A stretch of 59,572 bases of DNA from Clostridia bacterium (lineage in GTDB: Bacteria; Bacillota; Clostridia; Oscillospirales; CAG-272), in assembly GCA_017503105.1 (NCBI GenBank), contig JAFVTS010000005.1:1-59572 (forward strand), in the 5' to 3' direction. The notes under the pieces are model-generated. The model saw only the letters and a list, made by a program, of their open reading frames with translations, did no database searches and was not told the DNA's origin. Both the position numbers and the translations under genes were made by a program. This document shows, one piece after another, positions 42,693-51,251 of this stretch. Positions within the stretch are counted from its first letter, which is position 1. Every line of letters begins with the position of its first letter.

Positions 42693-42703
42693 CAAAAACA
42701 ATC

Positions 42704-42750
42704 CCTCAGTCGCTTCGCGACAGCTCCCTTTACACAAGGGAGCCTTTTTT
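42704..42750 (+). repeat. Clostridial-type intergenic palindrome, also a terminator
   Basis: CCTCAG is followed by two hairpins: GTCGC/GCGAC (42709-42721) and GCTCCCTT/AAGGGAGC (42723-42743), then CTTTTTT. The CCTCAGTC...CAGCTCCCT layout is one I recall from many gut Clostridia genomes as a dispersed repeat. Here it would also end the small Cys-rich gene's transcript. Confidence 0.7.
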
Positions 42751-42789
42751 ATGCTCATCTATGCCTTGTCATTTTTCCTGACAAGCACC

Positions 42790-42848
42790 GCATTTGTGGA
42801 CACAAATGCAAAAATACGGCATACCTCTTTCGAGATATACCGTATTTT
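42790..42848 (-). terminator. Two hairpins ending the anchored-protein gene
   Basis: GCATTTGTG/CACAAATGC (42790-42809) and AAAATACGG/CCGTATTTT (42811-42848) lie just beyond the 3' end of the minus-strand gene at 42899. On that strand the second stem runs into TTTTTGC. Confidence 0.6.
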
Positions 42849-42898
42849 AAAAAACTGTCCTTTTTGAGTATTGCTCTAAACTATCTTCTTTTTAATGA

Positions 42899-43396
42899 TC
42901 ACGAAAAGCCCCTCAGCACGTCCTCAAGAAAGCCCGCAGGACCGCTTATAACCGTCGTTCCGCGAATGACGGCAGTATGAGTGCTTATGAGATTTTCCAA
43001 GTAATACTGATATAAAATTTGCGCCTCGGCGGCACTCGAGCACTCGTATGCTATAATCTTATCCTCGCCCTTCGCCGCTCCGCAGCCCGAGATCAGCTTT
43101 ACGCTTACACCCTCGCCCGAAAGCCTGTCCTCCTCGTCCTTCAGGTTTGTTTCGCTTAAAGTGTAATTTGAAGCTATCTTTCCTTCAAGCTTGAGCTTTT
43201 TTAAATGCTCCGCAAAGGTAGCTGCCACAGACTCCGAGGGGTTATCCTGCCCGTCACCCGTCTGCCCGTCACCCGCGAAAATGAACGCGAGCGCGATAGC
43301 TGCGACTATTACGAGCACCGCCGCGGATATGATAAGTATTTTCTTTTTTGACGTAACGGAGCTGTGCTTTTTAGCACCTTTTTTGCTTTTTTTCAT
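42899..43396 (-). CDS. Membrane-anchored protein of unknown function
   Basis: A 165-aa protein: a lysine-rich cytoplasmic N-terminus (K-K-S-K-K-G-A-K-K), one membrane segment (about 20-42), a Gly/Asp-rich linker (G-D-G-Q-T-G-D-G-Q), and an extracytoplasmic domain of about 115 residues with two Cys (S-G-C-G-A and Y-E-C-S-S) that could form a disulfide. TAGGAGAAACG precedes the ATG at 43396, so the longer reading to 43474 is rejected. I do not recognise a family. It is a single-gene unit between a promoter (43465-43493) and two hairpins. Confidence 0.75.
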   Translation of the reverse strand: MKKSKKGAKKHSSVTSKKKILIISAAVLVIVAAIALAFIFAGDGQTGDGQDNPSESVAATFAEHLKKLKLEGKIASNYTLSETNLKDEEDRLSGEGVSVKLISGCGAAKGEDKIIAYECSSAAEAQILYQYYLENLISTHTAVIRGTTVISGPAGFLEDVLRGFS

Positions 43397-43464
43397 CGTT
43401 TCTCCTATGATAATCGGCAGAGCATAGCTTTCTCCGCTTTCGTAATGCGCTTTTTCGCTATTAC

Positions 43465-43493
43465 ATTCTAACATAAAGAGAATAAAAAGTCAA
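43465..43493 (-). promoter_or_regulatory. Promoter of the anchored-protein gene
   Basis: On the minus strand TTGACT (43488-43493) and TAGAAT (43465-43470) are separated by 17 nt. Confidence 0.75.
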
Positions 43494-43550
43494 TAGTGCG
43501 AAATTGATGCACAGAAAAACGCGAGCATAACCCTCGGGCGACGTTCCCAA

Positions 43551-43572
43551 GCCTTCCCCCACAAGGGAAGGC
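43551..43572. repeat. Short intergenic palindrome
   Basis: GCCTTCCC and GGGAAGGC flank a 6-nt loop. The preceding CCCAA and the C-rich loop resemble another palindrome I recall as common in gut Clostridia. It is not followed by a T-run. Confidence 0.5.
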
Positions 43573-43623
43573 TTAAATAGCAAATCCGCATTTCGCATTT
43601 TCACGTCCATCTCTCACCTATAT

Positions 43624-43661
43624 ACAAAAAAAGAGAGCCTCTTTTTTGAAAGAAGCTCTCT
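43624..43661 (-). terminator. Terminator of the polytopic membrane protein gene
   Basis: On the minus strand AGAGAGCTTCTTT and AAAGAGGCTCTCT form a 13-bp stem with one internal mismatch, followed by TTTTTTT. Confidence 0.9.
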
Positions 43662-43678
43662 CTATACGTTTTTTAATT

Positions 43679-45112
43679 TTATTGGTTGCTGATAGTAGTG
43701 CCTGTCATAACCGCGTTCTTCTCAGCGGAGGTAACACCGCGAAGGAAGATATGGCTGAGCACCTTGAAGACGATAGCGCCCGCAAGTGTAAGTGCTATTC
43801 CGACGAATGCCACGGTAACAGCCGAATCCTGCTCTGCCGTCAGCACGATCTGATACTTGGAGAGAAGGATCTTGCTTACGATAAGAAGCGCAAGTCCCGC
43901 GATGCCCGCGAACAGACCAGTACCACCCTTCTTGCCCATACAAGCGGAGCGGGTGATAAGGTTCATTATGCTCTTGAAGACGAATCCGAGCACGACTATG
44001 GTCAGGGCCGCCATACCTGCAAAAATAGCAAGCACGAGAGCGACGGTGGCAACGTCATTCGGGTAAAGAATTTCAGCCTGAGCAAGAAGATCGGAGCTGA
44101 GATAGAAGTTGATGAGATCAGCTTCAACAAGCTTGACGGCGAAAATAACGATTCCTACGACGGAAATAAGCGCGGAGAGCTGCATTACGTTCAAGAACTT
44201 AGCCTCGCCCTTGGTGTAGGACTTAAGTCTGCTTGCAAGAAGATTTGCCGCTACGACGATAGCCGCTACGACGATAAGAAGCGTACCGTAGGTAGTGATC
44301 TCAGCGCCCCAAACGATAAGGGTAGTCAGAAGAGAGCCGATCCACACGATAGCAGACTTGCAATACTTGAGCGACTTCTTCTCGGTCTTACGCATAATGA
44401 ACGCGATAATGAGCTTGATAAGGCTGATAGCCATTGCGAAGGGGAATACGACGACTATCGAGAACAGAAGCACGAGCTTAAGTACGGTAAAGAGAATTAC
44501 GAGAATGGTATTAACTATGCTTCCCGCGCCGTCAAGACCCGAAACGGAGATGAATCCGCCGAAGAAGAGTCTGAACATTCCGATAGTTTCGGAATTGACC
44601 ACGGTGGGGTCAACGCTGTCACGGAGCTGCTGAGAGAGATCGATGTCCGCTTCGGGCACCTCAACGCCGCCAAGCTCCTCGGGAACCTCGACGTCTCCTA
44701 CCGCGCCCTGGATCTGCTCGTTCACGCGGTCCTCGGCATAAGACTCGGCATAATCAAGACCTATTGCCTGGAAATAATAAAGCGCGAACTCAAGAGCGCT
44801 CGGGAAGGTCTTGACAAGCTCGATTACGGAAACGTCAAATTTGGACGTTTCACTCTTGTCGGTGCTCTTCACCTCTTTTTTAAGAGCTTCATAACGCGCG
44901 GAGATCGCTGCGACGTCAGCCTCGGGAGCATCCTCGCCAAGAGCGGCAATTTCCTTGTCCTTCGCGGCGTCTATTACGACCTCGAAGGTTTCCGTGTCCT
45001 CAATAGGATCCGTTCCTATGCTGAGCAGCGGCATAAAAGCAAGTGCCGCAATAAGTACTATGGCAACCGTAGTAATTATAACCTGCAGTTTGCCGATAAT
45101 AAAGTTTTTCAT
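43679..45112 (-). CDS. Polytopic membrane protein of unknown function
   Basis: A 477-aa protein with one N-terminal membrane segment (about 5-30), a soluble acidic extracytoplasmic region of about 160 residues (E-D-A-P-E-A-D-V-A-A-I...E-V-P-E-A-D-I), then about eight further membrane segments, and a short polar tail. No family is recognised. An AAAGG ribosome site stands 11 nt before the ATG at 45112; the upstream reading to 45169 overlaps the promoter -10 and is rejected. The promoter is near-consensus and a strong terminator follows, so it is a single-gene unit. A roughly 495-residue open frame on the opposite strand of the same DNA is a shadow. Confidence 0.8.
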   Translation of the reverse strand: MKNFIIGKLQVIITTVAIVLIAALAFMPLLSIGTDPIEDTETFEVVIDAAKDKEIAALGEDAPEADVAAISARYEALKKEVKSTDKSETSKFDVSVIELVKTFPSALEFALYYFQAIGLDYAESYAEDRVNEQIQGAVGDVEVPEELGGVEVPEADIDLSQQLRDSVDPTVVNSETIGMFRLFFGGFISVSGLDGAGSIVNTILVILFTVLKLVLLFSIVVVFPFAMAISLIKLIIAFIMRKTEKKSLKYCKSAIVWIGSLLTTLIVWGAEITTYGTLLIVVAAIVVAANLLASRLKSYTKGEAKFLNVMQLSALISVVGIVIFAVKLVEADLINFYLSSDLLAQAEILYPNDVATVALVLAIFAGMAALTIVVLGFVFKSIMNLITRSACMGKKGGTGLFAGIAGLALLIVSKILLSKYQIVLTAEQDSAVTVAFVGIALTLAGAIVFKVLSHIFLRGVTSAEKNAVMTGTTISNQ

Positions 45113-45167
45113 AACTTTACTAACCTTTCTTAAAAACGTTTTAGTATCCAAACTAAGATACATAATC

Positions 45168-45196
45168 ATATTATCATATTTTTAAAAAAATGTCAA
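45168..45196 (-). promoter_or_regulatory. Promoter of the polytopic membrane protein gene
   Basis: On the minus strand TTGACA (45191-45196) and TAATAT (45168-45173) are separated by 17 nt. Confidence 0.85.
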
Positions 45197-45374
45197 GACT
45201 TTTTTGTTTCCTCGCGCTCTTCGATGCTGCATAGGCTGTATTTCAAACAACGGAAACACTTTTTTAGCGCTCGGCATATAATGAAAACAGCGACGCGGCG
45301 AAAACGAAAAAAGCTAAGCAAAAATCATTTTTTAAAAAAAGTAAAAAGAAAAATGCGAAAAATGCGAAAACCCC

Positions 45375-45403
45375 TTGACAAATCCGAAACACTTTGTTAT
45401 AAT
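45375..45403 (+). promoter_or_regulatory. Promoter of tRNA-Cys
   Basis: TTGACA (45375-45380) and TATAAT (45398-45403) are exactly consensus with a 17-nt spacer. The tRNA begins 18 nt later. Confidence 0.95.
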
Positions 45404-45420
45404 ATATAAGCATAACGAAC

Positions 45421-45494
45421 GGTGCCATAGCCAAGTGGTAAGGCAAAGGTCTGCAACACCTCTATCCCCAGTTCAAATCTGGGTGGCACCTCCA
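45421..45494 (+). tRNA. tRNA-Cys (GCA)
   Basis: The acceptor stem GGTGCCA/TGGCACC is perfect. Anticodon GCA is at 45453-45455 in loop CTGCAAC. The T-arm CCCAG-TTCAAAT-CTGGG is intact. The discriminator base is U, as expected for tRNA-Cys, and CCA is encoded (45492-45494). It stands alone between its own consensus promoter and a 17-bp terminator. Confidence 0.97.
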
Positions 45495-45531
45495 AACGAA
45501 AAAGCACTGCTTTCGCAGTGCTTTTTCGTTT
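45494..45531 (+). terminator. Terminator of tRNA-Cys
   Basis: AAACGAAAAAGCACTGC and its exact complement form a 17-bp stem around TTTC. The right arm supplies the T-run. Confidence 0.95.
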
Positions 45532-45675
45532 AAAAATGAAGCAGGGCTTTGACATATCGTTTTTTTCTTTTCTTTTTTGGAAAGCGGCAAATTATAATAA
45601 AAGCCGCTACTCCTCGCAAATTTGACACGTTTCTCCGTTTTCTTCCAAAATTTTTCAAAAATATCCGTATTTCCG

Positions 45676-45704
45676 TTGACAGCTCAAAACCTTTATGATA
45701 TAAT
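45676..45704 (+). promoter_or_regulatory. Promoter of the small hypothetical gene at 45781
   Basis: TTGACA (45676-45681) and TATAAT (45699-45704) are exactly consensus with a 17-nt spacer. Confidence 0.9.
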
Positions 45705-45780
45705 TATCTTACAAAGGAGCTTACGCCTCACGTTTCCTTTTATTTAGACAGACTTTATTGCTTAAATTTCAGGAGGAAGT

Positions 45781-46107
45781 ATGAATTACGATTTTCGCAT
45801 CTATGATAAATCTACGAACATTTCTCTTTTAGCAAACAGAAAGGGCGAGGTCAGAATGACCGCATTCGATAAATATTATTTCGATATCACGCCCGATAAC
45901 GTCGCTTACGTGGTTATGAAGCAACCTAAGCTCTTTAAAAAAGGTTATATAATGTTTTACGACTCCGATGATGATGTTGCAAAGGTGTCCACCGAGGACG
46001 GCGGCGCATTCTATCTTCTTTTGGACGTAAGCAGAAAATACAAGGACGATTTCTACCTTACTTACAAGGTATTGAAGGATCACGGATTCGAAATACAGGT
46101 CTATTAA
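45781..46107 (+). CDS. Small hypothetical protein
   Basis: A 108-aa soluble protein rich in Tyr, Asp and Lys and without Cys. AGGAGGAAGT directly before the ATG is a near-perfect ribosome site, and the promoter is consensus, so the gene should be well expressed. The pattern K-L-F-K-K-G-Y-I-M-F-Y followed by a short acidic turn and F-Y-L-L-L-D-V-S-R-K-Y reminds me of bacterial PH-like beta domains, but this is only a guess. It is a single-gene unit closed by two hairpins. Confidence 0.8.
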   Translation: MNYDFRIYDKSTNISLLANRKGEVRMTAFDKYYFDITPDNVAYVVMKQPKLFKKGYIMFYDSDDDVAKVSTEDGGAFYLLLDVSRKYKDDFYLTYKVLKDHGFEIQVY

Positions 46108-46116
46108 GACGTTTCG

Positions 46117-46149
46117 CTTTTAAAGGCAACGGGGCGGTGCCTTTAAAAG
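46117..46149 (+). terminator. Hairpin behind the small hypothetical gene
   Basis: CTTTTAAAGGCA and TGCCTTTAAAAG form a perfect 12-bp stem. No separate T-run follows, so it may be a 3' stability hairpin. Confidence 0.55.
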
Positions 46150-46183
46150 CAGTCTTGATAGCTCTGAAATCCTTATCCTACGA

Positions 46184-46225
46184 AAAACAAGAGCCGTTTT
46201 GCTCCCGCAAAACGGCTCTTGTTTT
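46184..46225. terminator. Bidirectional terminator between convergent genes
   Basis: AAAACAAGAGCCGTTTTGC and its exact complement form a 19-bp stem around TCCC. Both flanks are T-rich in the relevant direction, so it can close the gene at 45781 and the LRR gene at 46246. Confidence 0.95.
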
Positions 46226-46245
46226 GTTAACGGAAAGAGAAAGCA

Positions 46246-47985
46246 TCAATCCTCTATCAGGTCCATAACCCACGGAAGCTTTTCCTTATTCTGAGAATAA
46301 TTGATCACTACGTCGGTCGCGTTGTCCTTATAGCTCTCCTTCCATCCGACGACGTGCTCCGACGCCTCGAAGTATATCTGAAGGTCCTCAGTCTTACCGA
46401 ACAGACGGTCGCCCATCGAAATAACGGATGACGGGATGTATATACGCTTGAGGTCGGTTGAGCTGTAAAACGCGAAGTGCCATATCTCTTCAACGCAATC
46501 GGGAACGTATATGCTCTCTATTCCCGTTTGACCGAAGAAGGCGCCCGTGAAAATACCGTACGGCTTTGCCGTCGTGGGAAGCGCTATATGCTTATCCGTT
46601 CCGAGATATTCAAGCAAATAGTGTACGGACGAGGATTTATAGAATATAAATTCATCGTTGTCACCGTAGGTATATATGTTGGTTTCCCATTTGCGGGACT
46701 CTTCCTCCGAATATACTGCCCCCGACTCTCCGTACGGGAACGGGCTGCCAGACTTCGGATACGAGGTGCTCTCCCAATAGTAAATATGCTGAACGTACGC
46801 GGAAATATATCCCGTGCTCGCCAAGGAGACCGTATCACTCGAAAGCTGAAGCTTTGAGAAATTGTGTATTTCCGCAAGCTTGTAGCAGAATCGAAATGCG
46901 TCCTCGCCGATAGAACCGCTCTCATAGTCAAAATCACGGGGAAGCGTTACGCTGACTATTCTCGTCGCGTTTTTAAACGCACGAGCGCTTATGGTCTTAA
47001 CGCCGTAAGGTATTTCAAGGCGCAAAACGAGCTCGCCGTTATTATAAAGCCTTTGACCGAGATATATGGGGTTTGCATAATCGTTTCCGACGAAGTTTAC
47101 TCCGCACCAATTCGCGATGTCGGCAACGTCGACCCTGTTAAGAGAGTCACAGCCGATGAAGGCACTCGTGCCTATCTCATTCAGCGCCGAGCCCGTGAAG
47201 CTCACGGATCGAAGACTTTCACAGTATGCAAAAGCTCCCGAACCTATCTCTTTTATTTTCTCGGGGAATACAACGTCGCCAAGGCTCCTGCATCCGTAGA
47301 ATGCGCTTCGCCCTATCCTTCTGAGATTCGACGGCTTTTCTCCGCCGTCAAAGCCAATACGCTCCAAGGCGTGACAGTTATAAAACGCGCTGTCACTTAT
47401 CTGCTTTACGGTATACGGAATATCAACTCTTTCAAGAGCGACGCAATAACCGAACGCGCCGTCTGAGATCTCCTCTATTCCTTTCGGGATCTCAACAGAG
47501 CGAAGCTTGTCGCACCCGTGGAAAAGATTATACGGCAGGTATTTCATTCCCGTGGGTATTTTTACAGCGGTAAGAGAATCACAGTTATTGAACGCGGCGT
47601 TGCCGATCTTGTTCAAGACCATAGAATCCGCGAACATTACCTCCGAGAGAGACGAGCAATCCTTGAACGCCTCGTATTTTATTTCGGTTACGGAAGCAGG
47701 AATAACGAGGCGGGAAAAGCCCGAGCAATATGAAAAGCCGTTTTCTTTGATCGCGGTAACGGGCTTACCCTTAAAGCTCGAGGGAATTACGAGCTCCGTG
47801 CCGAAGTAAACGTCCTTATCGGCAAGCCCGACGGAATAAGACGCTCCATCCTCGTTAAGAGAATAAGCAAACGCGCCGTCAACATCTACGTTTTTATCAA
47901 TGGACGCGGATATAAGAATTGCCGTCAGCACGGCTATTACGACGAGCCAGATCGTTAGTATTATAAAGGCAAATTTTCCTTTCAT
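46246..47985 (-). CDS. BspA-type leucine-rich repeat (LRR_5) protein
   Basis: 579 aa. An N-terminal hydrophobic segment (about 5-30) acts as signal or anchor. It is followed by LRR_5 repeats of the BspA/Treponema type (about 90-300 and 440-545; pattern L-x-x-[VI]-x-I-P-x-x-[VI]-x-x-I-x-x-x-A-F-x-x-C) interrupted by a non-repeat segment with aromatic and polar residues (about 300-430). It ends with the cap D-L-Q-I-Y-F-E-A-S-E...G-W-K-E-S. Such proteins are extracellular, used for adhesion or scaffolding. There is no sortase motif. A second, much larger LRR protein is encoded at 51441-55247. The start at 47985 is the first ATG after a consensus promoter. Confidence 0.87.
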   Translation of the reverse strand: MKGKFAFIILTIWLVVIAVLTAILISASIDKNVDVDGAFAYSLNEDGASYSVGLADKDVYFGTELVIPSSFKGKPVTAIKENGFSYCSGFSRLVIPASVTEIKYEAFKDCSSLSEVMFADSMVLNKIGNAAFNNCDSLTAVKIPTGMKYLPYNLFHGCDKLRSVEIPKGIEEISDGAFGYCVALERVDIPYTVKQISDSAFYNCHALERIGFDGGEKPSNLRRIGRSAFYGCRSLGDVVFPEKIKEIGSGAFAYCESLRSVSFTGSALNEIGTSAFIGCDSLNRVDVADIANWCGVNFVGNDYANPIYLGQRLYNNGELVLRLEIPYGVKTISARAFKNATRIVSVTLPRDFDYESGSIGEDAFRFCYKLAEIHNFSKLQLSSDTVSLASTGYISAYVQHIYYWESTSYPKSGSPFPYGESGAVYSEEESRKWETNIYTYGDNDEFIFYKSSSVHYLLEYLGTDKHIALPTTAKPYGIFTGAFFGQTGIESIYVPDCVEEIWHFAFYSSTDLKRIYIPSSVISMGDRLFGKTEDLQIYFEASEHVVGWKESYKDNATDVVINYSQNKEKLPWVMDLIED

Positions 47986-48025
47986 CCCACATCCTCCGTT
48001 AAAATTAAATAAATCTTTATTTTAT

Positions 48026-48054
48026 ATTATACCACCAATAAGCGCGTTTGTCAA
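48026..48054 (-). promoter_or_regulatory. Promoter of the LRR gene at 46246
   Basis: On the minus strand TTGACA (48049-48054) and TATAAT (48026-48031) are exactly consensus with 17 nt between them. Confidence 0.92.
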
Positions 48055-48192
48055 GAAAAAAGAAAAACCCGATGAAAAAGTGTAAAAGCTCGGCTAATAC
48101 GCAAGCACACCGAGATTTTCAGGAAAGATTTCGAAAGCCCGCACTCCCCTCTTCGTTTAACGGGCGAATTTAGGAAAAAGTTAACTTTTCTA

Positions 48193-48221
48193 TTGAAATG
48201 CGGTGTTAAATGTGCTAAAAT
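48193..48221 (+). promoter_or_regulatory. Promoter of fumC
   Basis: TTGAAA (48193-48198) and TAAAAT (48216-48221) are separated by 17 nt; the start codon follows 35 nt later. Confidence 0.75.
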
Positions 48222-48256
48222 GTAAAATATAGAAAATCAAGCTTTGAGGTGATCTT

Positions 48257-49627
48257 ATGGAAATGAGAGCAGAACACGATTCTATGGGCGAGGTGCTCGT
48301 GCCAAAGGATAAATATTGGGGCGCGCAAACTCAGCGCAGTCTTGAAAACTTCAAAATAGGCATTGAAAAAATGCCGACGGAGGTAGTTCACGCCTTCGGT
48401 GCGCTCAAGCTGGCGGCGGCGCGTACAAACGCACGTCTGAAGCCCGAAAAGATGACCGAAAAAAAGCTCCGGTTCATCGAGCAAGCCGCAAAGGAAGTAA
48501 TGTCAGGTGCGCTCGACGGGCATTTTCCTCTCGCCGTTTGGCAGACGGGCAGCGGCACGCAAAGCAATATGAACGCAAACGAGGTCATCGCCAACCGTGC
48601 CTCGGAGATAGCGGGAGAGCGCCTTCTTCACCCGAACGACGATATAAATATGTCCCAATCGTCGAATGACACCTTTCCAGCGGCTATGCATATAAGCGCA
48701 GTCCTTCTTATAGAGCGCTCTCTCATCCCCGCGCTTGACGCAATGATAAACGAGCTTGTAAGGCTTGAAGAAGAGAACCTCGGAATAGTAAAATCGGGTA
48801 GAACTCATCTGCAGGACGCGACGCCTATTGCGTTCTCTCAGGAGATAAGCGGCTGGCGCTCATCCCTTGAATACGATAAAGAAATGATCTTAAAGGCTCT
48901 TGAGCCTCTTCGCGAGATCGCCCTCGGCGCAACGGCGGTCGGCACGGGTCTCAACGCACCGCAGGGCTTCGACGTGCTCGTTGCGCAAGAGCTTTCCGCG
49001 ATAACGGGAACGAAGTTCGTAACCGCGAGAAACAAATTCCACGCTCTTACGAGCAAGGACGAGCTCGTATTTATGCACGGTGCCCTCAAGGCTCTCGCGG
49101 CGGATATGATGAAGATGGCAAACGACGTAAGATGGCTCGCAAGCGGTCCGCGCGCAGGTCTTGGCGAAATAACGATTCCCGAAAACGAGCCGGGATCCTC
49201 CATAATGCCGGGAAAGGTCAATCCCACGCAGTGCGAGTCGGTCACAATGGTCGCCGTTCAGGTCATAGCCGCGGACACGGCGGTCGGACTTGCCGCATCG
49301 CAGGGCAATTTTGAGCTCAACGTGTTTATGCCCGTTCTCATTCACAATTTCCTTACCTCCGTACGCCTTCTTTCGGATTCGCTGAATTCATTCAGAACGA
49401 ACTGCGTCAGCGGAATAAAAGCAAATCGCGACAAAATGACAACTAATCTTTACAATTCCTTGATGCTCGCAACTGCCTTGACGCCTTATATCGGCTATGA
49501 AAACGCCGCGCGGGTCGTGCACCTCGCTCACGAGAGCGGAACGTCGCTCAAGGACGCCTGCCTGAAGCTCGGATACCTTGACGAGGAGCGATTTGACGAA
49601 TACTTCCACCCCGAAAAAATGATCTGA
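48257..49627 (+). CDS. fumC: Class II fumarate hydratase
   Basis: A 456-aa class II fumarase, interconverting fumarate and malate in the cytoplasm without an iron-sulfur cluster. Length and landmarks fit: D-K-Y-W-G-A-Q-T-Q-R-S near residue 18, G-S-G-T-Q-S-N-M-N-A-N-E-V, S-Q-S-S-N-D-T-F-P, G-R-T-H-L-Q-D-A-T-P, and the signature G-S-S-I-M-P-G-K-V-N-P-T-Q, with the catalytic Ser in the flexible loop. The T-H-L-Q-D pattern separates it from aspartase-like relatives only moderately, but overall it reads as FumC. GAGGTGAT precedes the ATG. It has its own promoter and terminator and stands alone, which suits a fermenter with a partial citric acid cycle. Confidence 0.93.
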   Translation: MEMRAEHDSMGEVLVPKDKYWGAQTQRSLENFKIGIEKMPTEVVHAFGALKLAAARTNARLKPEKMTEKKLRFIEQAAKEVMSGALDGHFPLAVWQTGSGTQSNMNANEVIANRASEIAGERLLHPNDDINMSQSSNDTFPAAMHISAVLLIERSLIPALDAMINELVRLEEENLGIVKSGRTHLQDATPIAFSQEISGWRSSLEYDKEMILKALEPLREIALGATAVGTGLNAPQGFDVLVAQELSAITGTKFVTARNKFHALTSKDELVFMHGALKALAADMMKMANDVRWLASGPRAGLGEITIPENEPGSSIMPGKVNPTQCESVTMVAVQVIAADTAVGLAASQGNFELNVFMPVLIHNFLTSVRLLSDSLNSFRTNCVSGIKANRDKMTTNLYNSLMLATALTPYIGYENAARVVHLAHESGTSLKDACLKLGYLDEERFDEYFHPEKMI

Positions 49628-49643
49628 CGGAGCAAAAAGTATG

Positions 49644-49670
49644 GGGGCGTGTTAAAAAAACGCCCCTTTT
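49644..49670 (+). terminator. Terminator behind fumC
   Basis: GGGGCGT and ACGCCCC form a stem around an A-rich loop, followed by TTTTCG. Confidence 0.85.
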
Positions 49671-49730
49671 CGAATACAAATATTCAAAAACCTCAATAAT
49701 AAATATAAAACTTGAAAGTCGAAAAACAAA

Positions 49731-51110
49731 ATGCTATTAACGAAAGACAAGAGCTTTTATAAATCGCTTTTCCTGTTGGCAATACCGATAGCGCTTCAGA
49801 ATTTCGTCACCTTCTGCGTGGGTCTTTGCGACAACGTAATGATAGGCGTCCTTGGCGACACCGCTATTTCGGGCGTTTATATGGGAAACCAGGTGCAAAC
49901 GCTCTTACAGCTTTTCAGCGGCGGAATTGAAGGCGCAATACTCGTGCTTGCGGCACAGTATTGGGGAAAGGGCGACGTAAAAAGCATAAAGCGCATCGTT
50001 TCGCTCGGGCTTCGATTCACCGTCGTTTTCGGCGTAGCCCTCAGCACCGTCTGCATCCTCGCACCAAGATGGGTCATCTCTCTTTTTACCGACGATCCCG
50101 CCGTCTGCGCAAGCGGAGCGGAGTATTTAAAGATAGTAGCCTTTTCTTACGTATTCTTTTGCTTGACGCAGGCGCTCATCGCCGCAATGCGAAGCGTGGA
50201 AACCGCAAGGATAGGGCTCTACGTTTCGATAGTTTCGCTCGTGATAAACGCCGCTTTAAACTACATTCTTATATTCGGGCACTTTGGCGCGCCCGCCCTC
50301 GGAATAAAGGGCGCGGCAATAGCGACTCTCATAGCGAGAATTGCCGAGTGCGCCGTTATTCTTCTTTACGTCCTGATATTCGATAAGAAACTTTTATTCA
50401 AAATACGCGACCTTTTCGTGACGGACAAAAATCTTCTCCGCGACTTTTTGAAATACGGTGCACCTATCATTGGCGGTCAGCTCGTTTGGGCGGTAAATAT
50501 GCTCTCAAATTCCGCGATAATGGGAAGACAAAGCGCCGTGGGAGTCGTCGCGGCTCTGTCGGTCGCCAATACGCTCCACAACCTCGCGTACGTTGCAATG
50601 AACGGAATGGCGAGCGCCGTGGGAATCATTACGGGAAAGACGATAGGCCGCGGCGAAGAGGAGCTGATGCGCGAATACGCGAAAACGACCCAGGTAATCT
50701 TCTTAGCCCTCGGACTTGTCACGGGTATTACCCTCCGACTGATACGCGACCCGTATATTTCGATATACAATATATCCCCCGAAGCAATAGGACAAGCCCG
50801 CTCGCTCATCAACGTCATCTCCGTTACGATAATCGGAACGTGTTACCAGTGCGCGTGCCTCTTCGGCCTTGTTAAGAGCGGCGGCGATATATCGTTCGTG
50901 TTCAAAAACGACTGTATATTCGTATTTTTGATCGTTCTGCCCTCGGCTCTTATCGCCACGCGCCTCGGAGCCGCACCTTGGATAGTGTTCGCTTGTCTGA
51001 AATGCGACCAGATACTCAAATGCTTCGTTGCCGCCGTTAAGATAAACCGCTTCAAATGGATGAAAAACTTAACACGGGGTGGCACGAAAGAGCAAAAAAC
51101 GCTTGAATAA
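49731..51110 (+). CDS. MATE-family multidrug/organic cation efflux transporter
   Basis: A 459-aa polytopic protein with about twelve membrane segments in two halves, the MATE layout. The start (F-Y-K-S-L-F-L-L-A-I-P-I-A-L-Q-N-F-V) and the loop D-N-V-M-I-G-V-L-G-D-T-A-I-S-G-V-Y-M-G-N-Q matches the first two helices of this family; G-A-P-I-I-G-G-Q-L-V-W-A-V-N begins the second half. It should export drugs or metabolites driven by Na+ or H+. A clear ribosome site is missing before the ATG at 49731, so expression may be weak or the start uncertain by a few codons. It ends before a strong terminator. Confidence 0.9.
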   Translation: MLLTKDKSFYKSLFLLAIPIALQNFVTFCVGLCDNVMIGVLGDTAISGVYMGNQVQTLLQLFSGGIEGAILVLAAQYWGKGDVKSIKRIVSLGLRFTVVFGVALSTVCILAPRWVISLFTDDPAVCASGAEYLKIVAFSYVFFCLTQALIAAMRSVETARIGLYVSIVSLVINAALNYILIFGHFGAPALGIKGAAIATLIARIAECAVILLYVLIFDKKLLFKIRDLFVTDKNLLRDFLKYGAPIIGGQLVWAVNMLSNSAIMGRQSAVGVVAALSVANTLHNLAYVAMNGMASAVGIITGKTIGRGEEELMREYAKTTQVIFLALGLVTGITLRLIRDPYISIYNISPEAIGQARSLINVISVTIIGTCYQCACLFGLVKSGGDISFVFKNDCIFVFLIVLPSALIATRLGAAPWIVFACLKCDQILKCFVAAVKINRFKWMKNLTRGGTKEQKTLE

Positions 51111-51156
51111 TGCATATCCGCTCGCACAAAGCGAAGCTCTTTATCGCAGATTAACG

Positions 51157-51195
51157 AAAAGCGCTCGCCGTCAAAAAAGACGGCGAGTGCTTTTT
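51157..51195. terminator. Terminator behind the MATE gene
   Basis: AAAAGCGCTCGCCGTC and GACGGCGAGTGCTTTT form a 16-bp stem with one wobble or mismatch around AAAAAA. The flanking A- and T-runs allow function in both directions. Confidence 0.9.
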
Positions 51196-51251
51196 ATGCT
51201 TTAACAGTCGTTCAGCACGCTTGTATAAACTTGCTCGTGCCTGTTTGTTTT

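Noticed and set aside
43646-45133. A 495-residue open frame on the plus strand opposite the polytopic membrane protein gene
   Set aside because: The minus strand has a promoter, ribosome site, hydrophobic segments and terminator; the plus frame is a charged low-quality translation typical of antisense shadows in this codon usage.
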